Of a stretch of 64,000 bases of DNA, positions 42,817 to 50,773 are shown in pieces. The stretch is taken from contig NZ_UETB01000001.1 of NCBI RefSeq assembly GCF_900116375.1, positions 248,001-312,000 on the forward strand, given 5' to 3'. The notes below the pieces were generated by a model. It saw only the letters and a list, made by a program, of their open reading frames with translations, was not told where the DNA came from and did not search any database. Within the stretch, counting starts at the first letter, position 1. Every line of letters begins with the position of its first letter. The translations under genes were made by a program, and so were the position numbers. The stretch is from Georgenia satyanarayanai (lineage in GTDB: Bacteria; Actinomycetota; Actinomycetes; Actinomycetales; Actinomycetaceae).

Positions 42817-43118
42817 CTCGTCACCTCCCCGTCACGGCGACAACCTCACTACTGGAACCCTCTCACCGACCACTGACATTCGACCGTCCGCCCTCCACAC
42901 ACCGGCTGGGACGGGTGGTGGGGGACGAGTCGGCCGGGCGGGGGGCCGGGAAGCCCCCTCGCGCGCCGGGCCGGGGAGGAGCGGTCCGAGAAGCCCCGTT
43001 TCACCGGCCCGGGATGGGTGACCAAACGACAAGAACCCCCACCGCTCGCCGCTGTCGTACCCCGGTGCCACCATGTGTCCCAACCTCGTGAAGCACCGCC
43101 GCCGAAGGGGGAGCCGCG
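42817..43118. other. Intergenic region without a gene
   Basis: A 302-bp GC-rich spacer between the leftward DUF222-HNH gene and the rightward sugar importer operon. It must carry the promoters of both, but no clear -35/-10 pair, operator or structured RNA was recognised. A purine-rich site (gggggagccgcg) immediately precedes the lipoprotein start at 43119. Confidence 0.6.
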
Positions 43119-44387
43119 ATGAGCCGGGAGGGACTGGCGAGGGCCGCTGGACTCGGTGCTGCCGCGGCCACGGCCGCGGCGCTCGCCGGCTGTGCCGCGT
43201 CCGCGGACGAGCCGGTCGAGATCGTCTTCTTCCAGTTCAAGCCCGAGGCCACGGAGTTCTTCGCTGACGTCGCCACCCGCTTCCAGGAGGAGAACCCGGA
43301 CATCCGGGTGACTGTCGACAACGTGCCCAGTGCGGAGACCGCGATGCGGATCCGGCTCGTCAAGGAGGACCCGCCCGACGTCCTCACCTTCAACGCCAAC
43401 GGCACCTTCGGGGAGTTCGCCTCCGCCGGGGTCTTCCACGACTTCGCCGGCAGCCCCCTCCTCGACGGCGTCCAGGAGGCCTACGTCGAGGTGGTCCAGG
43501 ACCTCGGGGCGGGCGAGCCGGGTGCGGTCAACGGCATCCCCTTCGCCGCCAACGCCTCCGGCGCCCTCTACAACGTCGAGATGTTCGAGGAGCACGGTCG
43601 CGAGGTCCCCACCACGTGGGAGGAGCTGCTCGAGACCGCGGAGTACTTCGAGGGGGAGGGCATCGTCCCCCACTTCGCCATGCTCGCCGACGCCTGGACG
43701 GCGCAGGCCCCGATGGCGCCCCTCACCGCCCAGACCCAGCCCGAGGACTTCTTCGAGGACCGCTTCGCCGGGGAGACGACCTTCCAGGAGGGATGGCGGG
43801 AAGCCTTCGAGAAGCAGGCCACCCTCTTCGACCTCACCCAGCCGGACCCGGCCGCCTCCGGCTACGAGCAGGGCACACGCGCCTTCGCCGCAGGAGAGTC
43901 GGCGATGCTCCTGATCGGCAGCTACGCCGTGCCGCAGGTCCGCAGCTTCGAGCCGGACTTCACCGTCGGGTCCTTCGCCCTGCCCGCCACCGACGATCCC
44001 GAGCAGACCACGCTCGTCTCCGGCGTCGACATCGTCCTCGCGGCCCGCGCGGACGGCCCGCACCACGAGGAGGTGGAACGCTTCCTCGAGTACCTCCTCC
44101 AGCCCGACATCGTCCAGGAGTACGCCGAGCAGCAGGTCGCCATCCCCACCCTGGAGGGCCGGCAGAACGACGATCCCGCCCTCGCCGGCATCCAGGAGTA
44201 CATCGACGACGGGCGGATCGTCGGCTTCACCGACCACCAGTTCATCCAGGCCATCCCGCTCGGCCCGCTGCTCCAGCAGTTCCTCCTCGACGGGAACCTC
44301 GACGCCTTCCTCACCGAGCTCGACGACAACTGGGACCGGGTGGCCGAGCGCCGCACCTGGGGCCTCGGGGCGGTGGAGGAGCAGTGA
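43119..44387 (+). CDS. Carbohydrate ABC transporter substrate-binding lipoprotein
   Basis: A 422-residue extracellular family 1 binding protein. The signal peptide ends in lipobox LAGC (Cys about residue 25). The mature part has PEATEFFADVATRFQEENPDI, the lobe motif DPPDVLTFNANG, and a typical C-terminal helical region. It would capture an oligosaccharide outside the membrane and deliver it to the permease pair encoded next. The stop overlaps the GTG of the first permease. No LacI regulator or ATPase is adjacent, so the shared MsmK/MalK-type ATPase is presumably elsewhere. Confidence 0.92.
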   Translation: MSREGLARAAGLGAAAATAAALAGCAASADEPVEIVFFQFKPEATEFFADVATRFQEENPDIRVTVDNVPSAETAMRIRLVKEDPPDVLTFNANGTFGEFASAGVFHDFAGSPLLDGVQEAYVEVVQDLGAGEPGAVNGIPFAANASGALYNVEMFEEHGREVPTTWEELLETAEYFEGEGIVPHFAMLADAWTAQAPMAPLTAQTQPEDFFEDRFAGETTFQEGWREAFEKQATLFDLTQPDPAASGYEQGTRAFAAGESAMLLIGSYAVPQVRSFEPDFTVGSFALPATDDPEQTTLVSGVDIVLAARADGPHHEEVERFLEYLLQPDIVQEYAEQQVAIPTLEGRQNDDPALAGIQEYIDDGRIVGFTDHQFIQAIPLGPLLQQFLLDGNLDAFLTELDDNWDRVAERRTWGLGAVEEQ

Positions 44388-45268
44388 GCCGCGGGCCGGG
44401 AACGGAGCGGAAGGTCGACCGCGCCTACTACTGGATGGTCCTGCCGGCCTTCGTCCTCTTCTTCGTCCTCCACACCATCCCGGTGCTCCAGGGCATCTTC
44501 TACAGCTTCACCGACTCACCGGGCTACGGGACGTGGAGCTTCGTCGGCCTGTCGAACTACGCGGCGCTCTTCCAGGACCCGCGCGTCGTGGACGCCTACC
44601 TCTTCACCTTCCGCTTCGCACTCGTCACGACCATCCTCGTCAACGTCATCGGCCTGGCGATCGCCCTGGGGCTCAACGCCCGCATCAAGCTGAAGAACAC
44701 CTTGCGCGGCGTCTTCTTCATCCCGTACGTGCTCGCCCTGCTCGTCATCGGGTACGTGTTCTCCTACCTGTTCAACTTCTCCCTGCCCTCCATCGGGCAG
44801 GCGCTGGGCATCGAGGCGCTGAGCACCTCGCTGCTGTCGGACCCGGAGCGCGCGTGGATCGGGATCGTCGTCATGACGGTGTGGCAGGGCGCCGCCTTCA
44901 CCATCATCATCTTCCTCGCCGGCCTGCAGACCGTCCCCGAGCAGCTGTACGAGGCCGCGGCCCTGGACGGCGCCACCCGCTGGCGCCAGTTCTGGAGCAT
45001 CACGCTGCCGATGATCTGGGGCTTCTTCACGATCAACGTCGTCCTCGCGCTGAAGAACTTCCTCCAGGTCTTCGACCAGATCATCGCGATGACCGGCGGC
45101 GGCCCCGGCACCTCCACCGTGTCCATCGGCGTGCTCATCTACCGCGGCGGGTTCGAGGGCGGCGAGTTCGGCTACCAGACCGCCAACGCCGTGATCTTCA
45201 TGATCGTCATCGTCGCCTTCGCCTTCTTCCAGCTGCGCATCCTGCGGCGCGAGGAGGTGTCCGCCTGA
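44384..45268 (+). CDS. Carbohydrate ABC transporter permease (MalF/UgpA-like)
   Basis: A 294-residue permease with six transmembrane helices and the EAA loop YEAAALDGATRWRQFWSITLP. GTG 44384 overlaps the stop of the binding-protein gene, with GGAGGAG upstream, and its own stop overlaps the next ATG. Family and place in the operon identify it as the first subunit of a sugar channel of the CUT1 class. Confidence 0.92.
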   Translation: MSRGPGTERKVDRAYYWMVLPAFVLFFVLHTIPVLQGIFYSFTDSPGYGTWSFVGLSNYAALFQDPRVVDAYLFTFRFALVTTILVNVIGLAIALGLNARIKLKNTLRGVFFIPYVLALLVIGYVFSYLFNFSLPSIGQALGIEALSTSLLSDPERAWIGIVVMTVWQGAAFTIIIFLAGLQTVPEQLYEAAALDGATRWRQFWSITLPMIWGFFTINVVLALKNFLQVFDQIIAMTGGGPGTSTVSIGVLIYRGGFEGGEFGYQTANAVIFMIVIVAFAFFQLRILRREEVSA

Positions 45269-46146
45269 TGTCCGCAGACGCCGTCACCATGCCCCCGCCG
45301 CGCAGGGACCGCCGTCGTCGTCGCCGCAAGCCCAGCGGCGTCAGCTGGTGGCTGACCGCCCTCCTGGTCGTCCTGTCCCTCACGGTGCTCGTCCCGCTGT
45401 ACTTCACGGTGGTGATGGCCCTCAAGACCCCCGAGCAGCTCGGCGGCACCGGCTTCGCCCCACCCACCGAGTGGGCCTGGGGCAACTTCGCCGAGGCGTG
45501 GCGGACGATCAACTACCCGGCTCGGGCGCTCAACACCGCGCTCATCACGGTGGGCGCCGTCGTGCTCACGCTGCTGACGAACTCGATGGTCGCCTACGCG
45601 ATCGCGCGGCAGATGCACCGGCGGCTGTTCAAGGCGCTGTTCTACTACTTCATCGCCGCGCTGTTCATCCCCTTCCCGGTGCTCATGCTCCCGGCGGCGA
45701 AGCAGGCCGCGATCCTCGGGCTGGACAACCAGGCGGGCCTCGTCCTGCTCTACACGGTGTACGGCCTGTCCTTCAACGTCTTCCTCTACACCGCCTACGT
45801 GCGGTCGATCCCGGCCGAGCTCGAGGAGGCCGCGCGCATCGACGGCTCGAGCACGTGGGGCGTGTTCTGGCGGGTGGTCTTCCCGCTGCTCGCGCCGATC
45901 AACGCGACCGTCGGGATCCTCACCTGCGTGTGGGCGTGGAACGACTTCCTGCTCCCGCTCGTCATCCTGTCCGACCCGAGCGCCGCCACCATCCAGCTCG
46001 CCCAGTACGTGTTCCAGGGCCAGTTCTCCGCCGACTACACCCTCGCCTTCGCCTCCTACCTCATGGCGATGGCGCCGCTGCTCGTCGTCTACGTCGTCGC
46101 CCAGCGGTGGGTGATCTCGGGGGTGACACGCGGCGCCATCAAGTAG
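45268..46146 (+). CDS. Carbohydrate ABC transporter permease (MalG/UgpE-like)
   Basis: A 292-residue six-helix permease with an Arg-rich cytoplasmic N-terminus (RRDRRRRRRK) and the EAA loop LEEAARIDGSSTWGVFWRVVFP. ATG 45268 shares a base with the stop of the first permease. The last gene of the rightward operon, its end overlaps by eight bases the convergent short-chain dehydrogenase. It pairs with the previous product to form the CUT1 channel. Confidence 0.92.
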   Translation: MSADAVTMPPPRRDRRRRRRKPSGVSWWLTALLVVLSLTVLVPLYFTVVMALKTPEQLGGTGFAPPTEWAWGNFAEAWRTINYPARALNTALITVGAVVLTLLTNSMVAYAIARQMHRRLFKALFYYFIAALFIPFPVLMLPAAKQAAILGLDNQAGLVLLYTVYGLSFNVFLYTAYVRSIPAELEEAARIDGSSTWGVFWRVVFPLLAPINATVGILTCVWAWNDFLLPLVILSDPSAATIQLAQYVFQGQFSADYTLAFASYLMAMAPLLVVYVVAQRWVISGVTRGAIK

Positions 46147-46993
46147 CCGACGACGACGGCGGCCCGGTCAGCCCGACCAGCTCGGCGCTCCGGTCCCAGA
46201 GCCCCGCGGCGAGGCCGGCGTCGGAGGCCTGCGGGTTCGTCCTGGCGACCCCGCCCTTCTCGTAGTACTCACCGGACACCCAGTCGCGTCCCGGGGTGCC
46301 CTCGGCAAGGTGCACGAGGAGCTCGGCCCCCTTCTCCGGACCGACGAGACCGCTCAGGTGGCGCAGGGGCGTGCGGTACACGAGCCGCATGAGGCTGGTC
46401 GTGTCCGAGGCGAAGTTCGTCCGCACCACCCCGGGGTGGAAGGCCGCGGCGGAGATGCCGCGGGCGGCGAAGCGGCGGTGGAGCTCCTTGGTGACGAGGA
46501 TGTTGGCGAGCTTCGCGTCGCCGTAGGCCTTCCGCGCGGAGAAGCTCGCCTCGTTGTCGAGGTCGTCGAGGTCGATCCTCCCGAAGAGCCGAGCGGCCGC
46601 GCTCGAGGTGCTGACGATCGAGGCGCCGCTCGCCGTCAGCGTGTCCATGAGGAGGTTGGCGAGCAGGAACGGCGCGAGGTGGTTGACCTGCAGGGTCCTC
46701 TCGAACCCGTCGACGGTCCGCGTCCTGTCCCCGAAGATGCCGCCGGCGTTGTTCACCAGGACGTCGATCCGTGGGTAGGTGCTCGCGAGGGCGGCCGCCA
46801 GGGACCGGACCTGGGCGAGCTCGGTGAAGTCCGCGAGGAAGTGGTCCGCGCCCAGCTCGTCGGCGATCGCCCGCGTCTTCTCGGCGGACCGGCCCACGAG
46901 GGCAACGGTGTGGCCGTCCGACACGAGTCGGCGAGCGGCCGCCGCTCCGATCCCGTCACTGGCGCCGGTGAGGACGATGGTCTTTCCCGGCAT
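46139..46993 (-). CDS. Short-chain dehydrogenase/reductase
   Basis: A 284-residue classical/retinol-dehydrogenase-like SDR. The coenzyme motif TGASDGIG is near residue 9, NNAGG near 86, and the catalytic Tyr and Lys are in AYGDAKLAN, with Ser in STSSAAARL. An Arg pair after the second strand (GRSAEK) suggests NADP(H). ATG 46993 has GGAGG upstream. It is convergent with the sugar permease, with an eight-base overlap. The substrate is unknown. Confidence 0.9.
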   Translation of the reverse strand: MPGKTIVLTGASDGIGAAAARRLVSDGHTVALVGRSAEKTRAIADELGADHFLADFTELAQVRSLAAALASTYPRIDVLVNNAGGIFGDRTRTVDGFERTLQVNHLAPFLLANLLMDTLTASGASIVSTSSAAARLFGRIDLDDLDNEASFSARKAYGDAKLANILVTKELHRRFAARGISAAAFHPGVVRTNFASDTTSLMRLVYRTPLRHLSGLVGPEKGAELLVHLAEGTPGRDWVSGEYYEKGGVARTNPQASDAGLAAGLWDRSAELVGLTGPPSSSAT

Positions 46994-47222
46994 GCGACCT
47001 CCGTACGCGTGGGGGAGCGTGCTCGGGACGAGCACCGCCTCATCGAACAGTCCGTCCGTGCCCGCCGCCACCGGGGCGCGACGTAGACGAACGTCGAAGG
47101 CCCTCTGGTCGAACCTCTCTTCAGCCACGGCAGGTGCCGGCCGAAGACTGGCACCAGGCGGTTGCCCCAGCGCACCGCTCACCCGGGTTCCGAGCCTTGC
47201 CTCACCGTGAAAGGAACTCCCC

Positions 47223-47495
47223 ATGTCCGTTGCACTCACCGATCTGCCCGCGCAGCTCTCGGCGACGCTGGTCGAGAAGCAGCACCAGCTCATCGACACG
47301 GCCAAGGACCGGTTCGACAACGCCGTCGTGCGCTACGACGCCTGGTTCCTCGTGTTCGTCGCAGTCCTCCTCGCGCTCGGCTTCGTCCTCGTGGCCGGCG
47401 CCGCGGTCTGGTGCCTCACCAAGGCGGGTGGGCGCCGGTTCACCGGCGGCATGACCTGGAAGAACGGCTTCTCGCTCTGGATCGAGTGCCGGTGA
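47223..47495 (+). CDS. Small membrane peptide, first gene of a peptide/ABC cassette
   Basis: A 90-residue protein from ATG 47223 (AAGGAACTCCCC upstream). Residues ~1-38 form an amphipathic helix (DLPAQLSATLVEKQ, then TAKDRFDNAVVRYD), ~40-65 a hydrophobic helix (FLVFVAVLLALGFVLVAGAA), and the C-terminal 25 residues are Gly/aromatic/basic (KAGGRRFTGGMTWKNG), with two Cys in all (about residues 64 and 89). No family is recognised. It precedes, across a strong hairpin, an ABC transporter and a HExxH membrane segment. That order resembles bacteriocin or signalling-peptide clusters, so it may be the precursor of an exported peptide; a membrane anchor for the transporter is the alternative. Confidence 0.72.
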   Translation: MSVALTDLPAQLSATLVEKQHQLIDTAKDRFDNAVVRYDAWFLVFVAVLLALGFVLVAGAAVWCLTKAGGRRFTGGMTWKNGFSLWIECR

Positions 47496-47507
47496 CCTAG
47501 CCACGGG

Positions 47508-47544
47508 CCGGCGGCAGCACCGGCGTCGACGGTGCTGCCGCCGG
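47508..47544 (+). terminator. Strong hairpin between the peptide gene and the ABC genes
   Basis: A perfect 14-bp GC-rich stem (47508-47521 with 47531-47544, 9-base loop) begins 12 bases after the peptide stop. Its position suggests a partial terminator or a 3' stabilising structure that lets the peptide message exceed that of the exporter genes downstream. There is no U tract. Confidence 0.55.
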
Positions 47545-47575
47545 TCCACCCCACCCACCCACAAGGAGGCCGCGC

Positions 47576-48295
47576 ATGAGCCACGTCCTGGAGGTCCGTG
47601 ACCTCACCTACTCCTACGACGGTGTCGTCAACGCCGTTGAGCAGGTGTCCTTCGACGTGCCCGAGGGGCGCATCGTCGGCCTCATCGGCCCCAACGGGTC
47701 GGGCAAGTCCACCCTCATCAAGAACGTCTTCGACCTCCTCAAGGCGCAGTCGGGCCGGATCACCGTCAACGGCCACCGGCACACGACGATCGAGGCCAAG
47801 CGCGACGCCGTCTACCTGTCGAGCAACGACTACCTGCCGGAGTTCCTCAGCCCGCGCGAGTACTACACGATGCTCGGCAAGCTCTACGGCGTGCGGCTCG
47901 ACCACGAGCGGGCGCGTGCCTACTTCCGCGACTTCTCCATGCCGGGCCGCTACGACGACCTCATCTCGGGCTTCTCCCACGGCATGCGCAAGAAGTCCCA
48001 GCTCGTCGGCGCGCTCGTGCTGCGCCGCCCGCTCACGGTGATCGACGAGACGCTCAACGGCGTCGACCTCGAGGCCATGCGCATCGCCGAGCGCGAGCTG
48101 CGCACCCTCCACGAGGACGGCCGCGCGGTCCTCCTGTGCAGCCACGACCTCACCCTGCTCGAGCGGCTCACCGACGGCGTCGTGTTCCTCGACCTCGGCA
48201 TCCTCGTCCTCGACGGCCCCACCAAGGAGCTGGTCCGCGACGGCGGCTCGCTCGAGTCGATCGTGTTCGAGCACATCGAGTCGGAGGCGAGGTAG
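47576..48295 (+). CDS. ABC transporter ATP-binding protein
   Basis: A 239-residue ABC ATPase of the export (CcmA/bacitracin-type) class: Walker A GPNGSGKSTLI (near 38), a variant signature FSHGMRKKSQL in place of LSGGQ, Walker B LTVIDETLNGVD and the switch His in CSHDLTLLERL. ATG 47576 follows an AAGGAGG site. It lies four bases before the permease gene. With the small peptide gene upstream and the protease-like segment downstream it probably exports or removes the peptide (self-immunity). Confidence 0.9.
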   Translation: MSHVLEVRDLTYSYDGVVNAVEQVSFDVPEGRIVGLIGPNGSGKSTLIKNVFDLLKAQSGRITVNGHRHTTIEAKRDAVYLSSNDYLPEFLSPREYYTMLGKLYGVRLDHERARAYFRDFSMPGRYDDLISGFSHGMRKKSQLVGALVLRRPLTVIDETLNGVDLEAMRIAERELRTLHEDGRAVLLCSHDLTLLERLTDGVVFLDLGILVLDGPTKELVRDGGSLESIVFEHIESEAR

Positions 48296-48298
48296 CCC

Positions 48299-49594
48299 GT
48301 GCGCCTGTCCCACGCCCTCGTCGTCGCGCGCATGCTGCTCGCGTTCTTCGGCCGGCGCGTCCTCAGCGTCGGGGCCCTGCGCCTGCGGTCGGTGCGCCTC
48401 GCGGCGCTGGGCACCGCCGTCGTCCTCCTCGTGTCCCTCACCGCCGTCGCCCGCCAGTTCCTCCTTCCCTACGCGGCCGACCTGGAGGTGTGGGACCTGC
48501 TGTTCTCGACGTCCACGGTGTCCCTCGTGCTGTGGGTGATGGTCGCGTTCATCTTCGTCAAGGTGCTCTTCCTCAGCTCCGACGGCGTGCTCGAGCTCAC
48601 CTACCAGCTCCCGTTGACGAACAGGGAGCGCTCCGTGGCCTTCCTCCTCTTCGAGGCCGCCATCACCCTGGGCGTGGCCCTGGCGACGGCGGTGCCCGTG
48701 ATGGTGAGCGCGGTGCTCCTCGTCGGGCCCTCCGCCGTCGGGCAGATCCTCACCTCGATGCTCCTGCCGATCGTCGTCGCCTACCTCGCGCTGAGCCTGA
48801 TCCACGTCGCCGCGACCCGGCTGCTGTCGGCGATGCGGACGCGGCCTGTGGCGGACCTGCTCGCGCTGCTCGGCATCTTCGCGCTCATCGTCGTCTACGC
48901 GGGCCGGATGACCGACCTCATGTGGCACATGACCGACCCCGCGGCGAGCGGCGCCCTCGTGTGGCCGACGGCGATCGGCTGGCTCGCGCAGCGCGCCGGC
49001 CTGGGCGCCGCGCTGGCCGCCGTCCTCGTGGTGTGCGCCGTCCTGACCGTCGCGACCGTTCACGTCATGCCGAGCCGCCACCTCGGCACCGCGAAGTACC
49101 TCGACCTCCGCCTCCCGCGCCGGGTGGCCGCCCACCTCACGCCCTACGACTGGTGCCTGCTGCGCAGCCAGCACACCTTCATCGGGACGGTCGTGGGGCT
49201 CGCGCTCTTCGGCTACCTGCTCGCCGAGACCGAGCTCAACCCGCTGTGGAGCCTGTGCACCCTCACCATCGGCGGGCTGTACCTGTTCAGCGCGACCGCG
49301 CCGCTGCGCGCGATGACGGGGCAGCGACGGCCGGCGTGGCGGATCTACCTGCTCTCGCTGCGCCCCCAGCTGCTCCTCGTCGGCGCCGTCGGGACACCGG
49401 CGCTGCTGCTCGTGGGCTCGCCACCGCCCAGGCCGCGTGGTGGTTCGTCCGGGTCGCCGTGCTCGGGCTCGTCGGCTCCTTCGTGCTGCACGAGACGATG
49501 CACCTCGTCCTGCTCCGGCGGGTGGAGACGGTGCGGCTCGTCGTCGTGGTCCGGGAGGGGTGGCGGGTGTCCGTCACCCCGGTCGGGACGATGA
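48299..49594 (+). CDS. ABC transporter permease, reading frame disrupted near 49414
   Basis: A membrane subunit with about nine transmembrane helices up to residue ~375 (for example TVSLVLWVMVAFIFVKVLFL and IGTVVGLALFGYLLAE). It starts at GTG 48299, four bases after the ATPase gene. The genuine coding pattern stops at LLLVG (49416); beyond it the frame is Ser/Arg/Cys-rich shadow sequence to the stop at 49594. The downstream frame (see 49417-49839) continues smoothly with a hydrophobic helix and HETMH. Restoring one G in the ggg run at 49414-49416 would join them into one 513-residue protein ending at 49839. Either a one-base deletion (mutation or sequencing error) or a programmed shift is present. 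Confidence 0.75.
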   Translation: MRLSHALVVARMLLAFFGRRVLSVGALRLRSVRLAALGTAVVLLVSLTAVARQFLLPYAADLEVWDLLFSTSTVSLVLWVMVAFIFVKVLFLSSDGVLELTYQLPLTNRERSVAFLLFEAAITLGVALATAVPVMVSAVLLVGPSAVGQILTSMLLPIVVAYLALSLIHVAATRLLSAMRTRPVADLLALLGIFALIVVYAGRMTDLMWHMTDPAASGALVWPTAIGWLAQRAGLGAALAAVLVVCAVLTVATVHVMPSRHLGTAKYLDLRLPRRVAAHLTPYDWCLLRSQHTFIGTVVGLALFGYLLAETELNPLWSLCTLTIGGLYLFSATAPLRAMTGQRRPAWRIYLLSLRPQLLLVGAVGTPALLLVGSPPPRPRGGSSGSPCSGSSAPSCCTRRCTSSCSGGWRRCGSSSWSGRGGGCPSPRSGR

Positions 49595-49839
49595 CGCCGC
49601 GGCAGGTGGCGACGACGGCGCTCGCCGGGCCCGGGTCGTGCGTGGTCCTCGGGCTCGTGCTGCTGCCCGTGGACGCCCTCGTCGCCGCCGTCCACCTCGC
49701 CCACGTCCTCCAGCTGCTGCCCGTCCTTGGCGACGGCCGGGCGCTGGTCCACGCGGCACTGGGCCGCGGGCTCGTGGCCGGCGACGACGGCGCCGCGGTC
49801 AGTCCGTCCCCGTCGCCACCGGGCGGGCCGGGTCGGTGA
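49417..49839 (+). pseudogene. Frame-shifted C-terminal continuation with HExxH (M50-like) motif
   Basis: This frame encodes LATAQAAWWFVRVAV, then a hydrophobic helix, the zinc-protease-type motif HETMH (near 49488-49502), a segment VSVTPVGTM, a second hydrophobic region and VLQLLPVLGDGR. The last part recalls the LDG-type second motif of site-2/M50 membrane proteases. No start codon with a ribosome binding site precedes it; the first in-frame GTG is 49459, inside the helix. It is best read as the displaced end of the permease gene, making a permease-protease fusion, or less likely as a separate short protein. It ends overlapping the convergent rhodanese gene. Confidence 0.6.
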
Positions 49840-50662
49840 TCCAGTGCGACCACGAGCCCGGGTAGAGGGCGGCGTCCAGTCCCGCCTCGTGGGCGGCGAG
49901 CACCAGCTGGGCCGCCGTCACGCCCGAGCCGCAGTAGGCGGCCAGCGGGCGGCCGGTGTCCGTGCCGGCCGCGGCGAGCAGGTCCCGGAGCTCGGCGGGG
50001 GAGAGGTAGCGGCCGTCCGCGTCGAGGAGCCGGCTCGTGGGCAGCGACCGCGCGCCGGGGACGTGCCCGGCCACCGGGTCGACCGGCTCCACCTCGCCGC
50101 GGAAGCGCTCGGCGGCGCGGGCGTCGAGGAGGACGCCGTCGTAGGGGAGGAGGTCCTCGGCCGTGACCGTCGGCATGGACGACGACGGCGCTGCGGCCTG
50201 CGCCGCCCCGTCACCCGCCGTCGTCGTGACCTCACGGGCGGGCTGGTCACCCGCCGTCGTCGTCCCACCCGCCTCGAGCTGACCGCCCGCGGCCACCCAG
50301 GCAGGGAGTCCGCCGTCGAGCACCCGCACGTCCTCGTGCCCGAGCCAGCGCAGGCACCACCACGCGCGCGCCGCGGCGGCCGCGACCCCGCCGTCGTACA
50401 CGACGACGCGGCGGCCCGGACGCACCCCGAGCCGCTCCATCGCCCCGGCGAGCTCATCGCGCGAGGGCAGGGGGTGGCGGCCACCGGCGCCGGGCGGGGC
50501 GGCGAGGTCGGCGTCGAGGTCGCAGAAGACGGCACCGGGCAGGTGCCCGGCCAGGTAGGCAGCGCGGTCCCGGCCCGCGAGGGTCCAGCGGACGTCGAGG
50601 AGCAGCGGGGGAGTGTCACCGAGGTCGGACAGCAGCTGCTCGGGGCTCACGAGGGCGCTCAT
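49799..50662 (-). CDS. Sulfurtransferase, tandem rhodanese (thiosulfate/3-mercaptopyruvate type)
   Basis: A 287-residue two-domain rhodanese. The second domain keeps the active-site loop AYCGSGVTA (Cys near 239), typical of 3-mercaptopyruvate/thiosulfate sulfurtransferases, while the first has Asp at the corresponding place (VYDGGVAAAAA) and is structural, as is normal for this family. An unusual Thr/Ala/Gly-rich linker (about 130-165) separates the domains. ATG 50662. Divergent from zwf. Confidence 0.9.
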   Translation of the reverse strand: MSALVSPEQLLSDLGDTPPLLLDVRWTLAGRDRAAYLAGHLPGAVFCDLDADLAAPPGAGGRHPLPSRDELAGAMERLGVRPGRRVVVYDGGVAAAAARAWWCLRWLGHEDVRVLDGGLPAWVAAGGQLEAGGTTTAGDQPAREVTTTAGDGAAQAAAPSSSMPTVTAEDLLPYDGVLLDARAAERFRGEVEPVDPVAGHVPGARSLPTSRLLDADGRYLSPAELRDLLAAAGTDTGRPLAAYCGSGVTAAQLVLAAHEAGLDAALYPGSWSHWITDPARPVATGTD

Positions 50663-50773
50663 GGCGCCAACTCTTCCACGCGCCGGGCACGCCCGAGCGG
50701 CCAGGCTTGCGCACGCCCGCCATGATGGGTGCAGGTGTCCGCCGCCGCGGCGCCCACGCTCGGAAGGGAAGTC

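Noticed and set aside
49459-49839. Independent M50 gene starting at GTG 49459
   Set aside because: No ribosome binding site, start inside a transmembrane helix, and the preceding codons of the same frame already look coding; a frame break in the permease explains it better.
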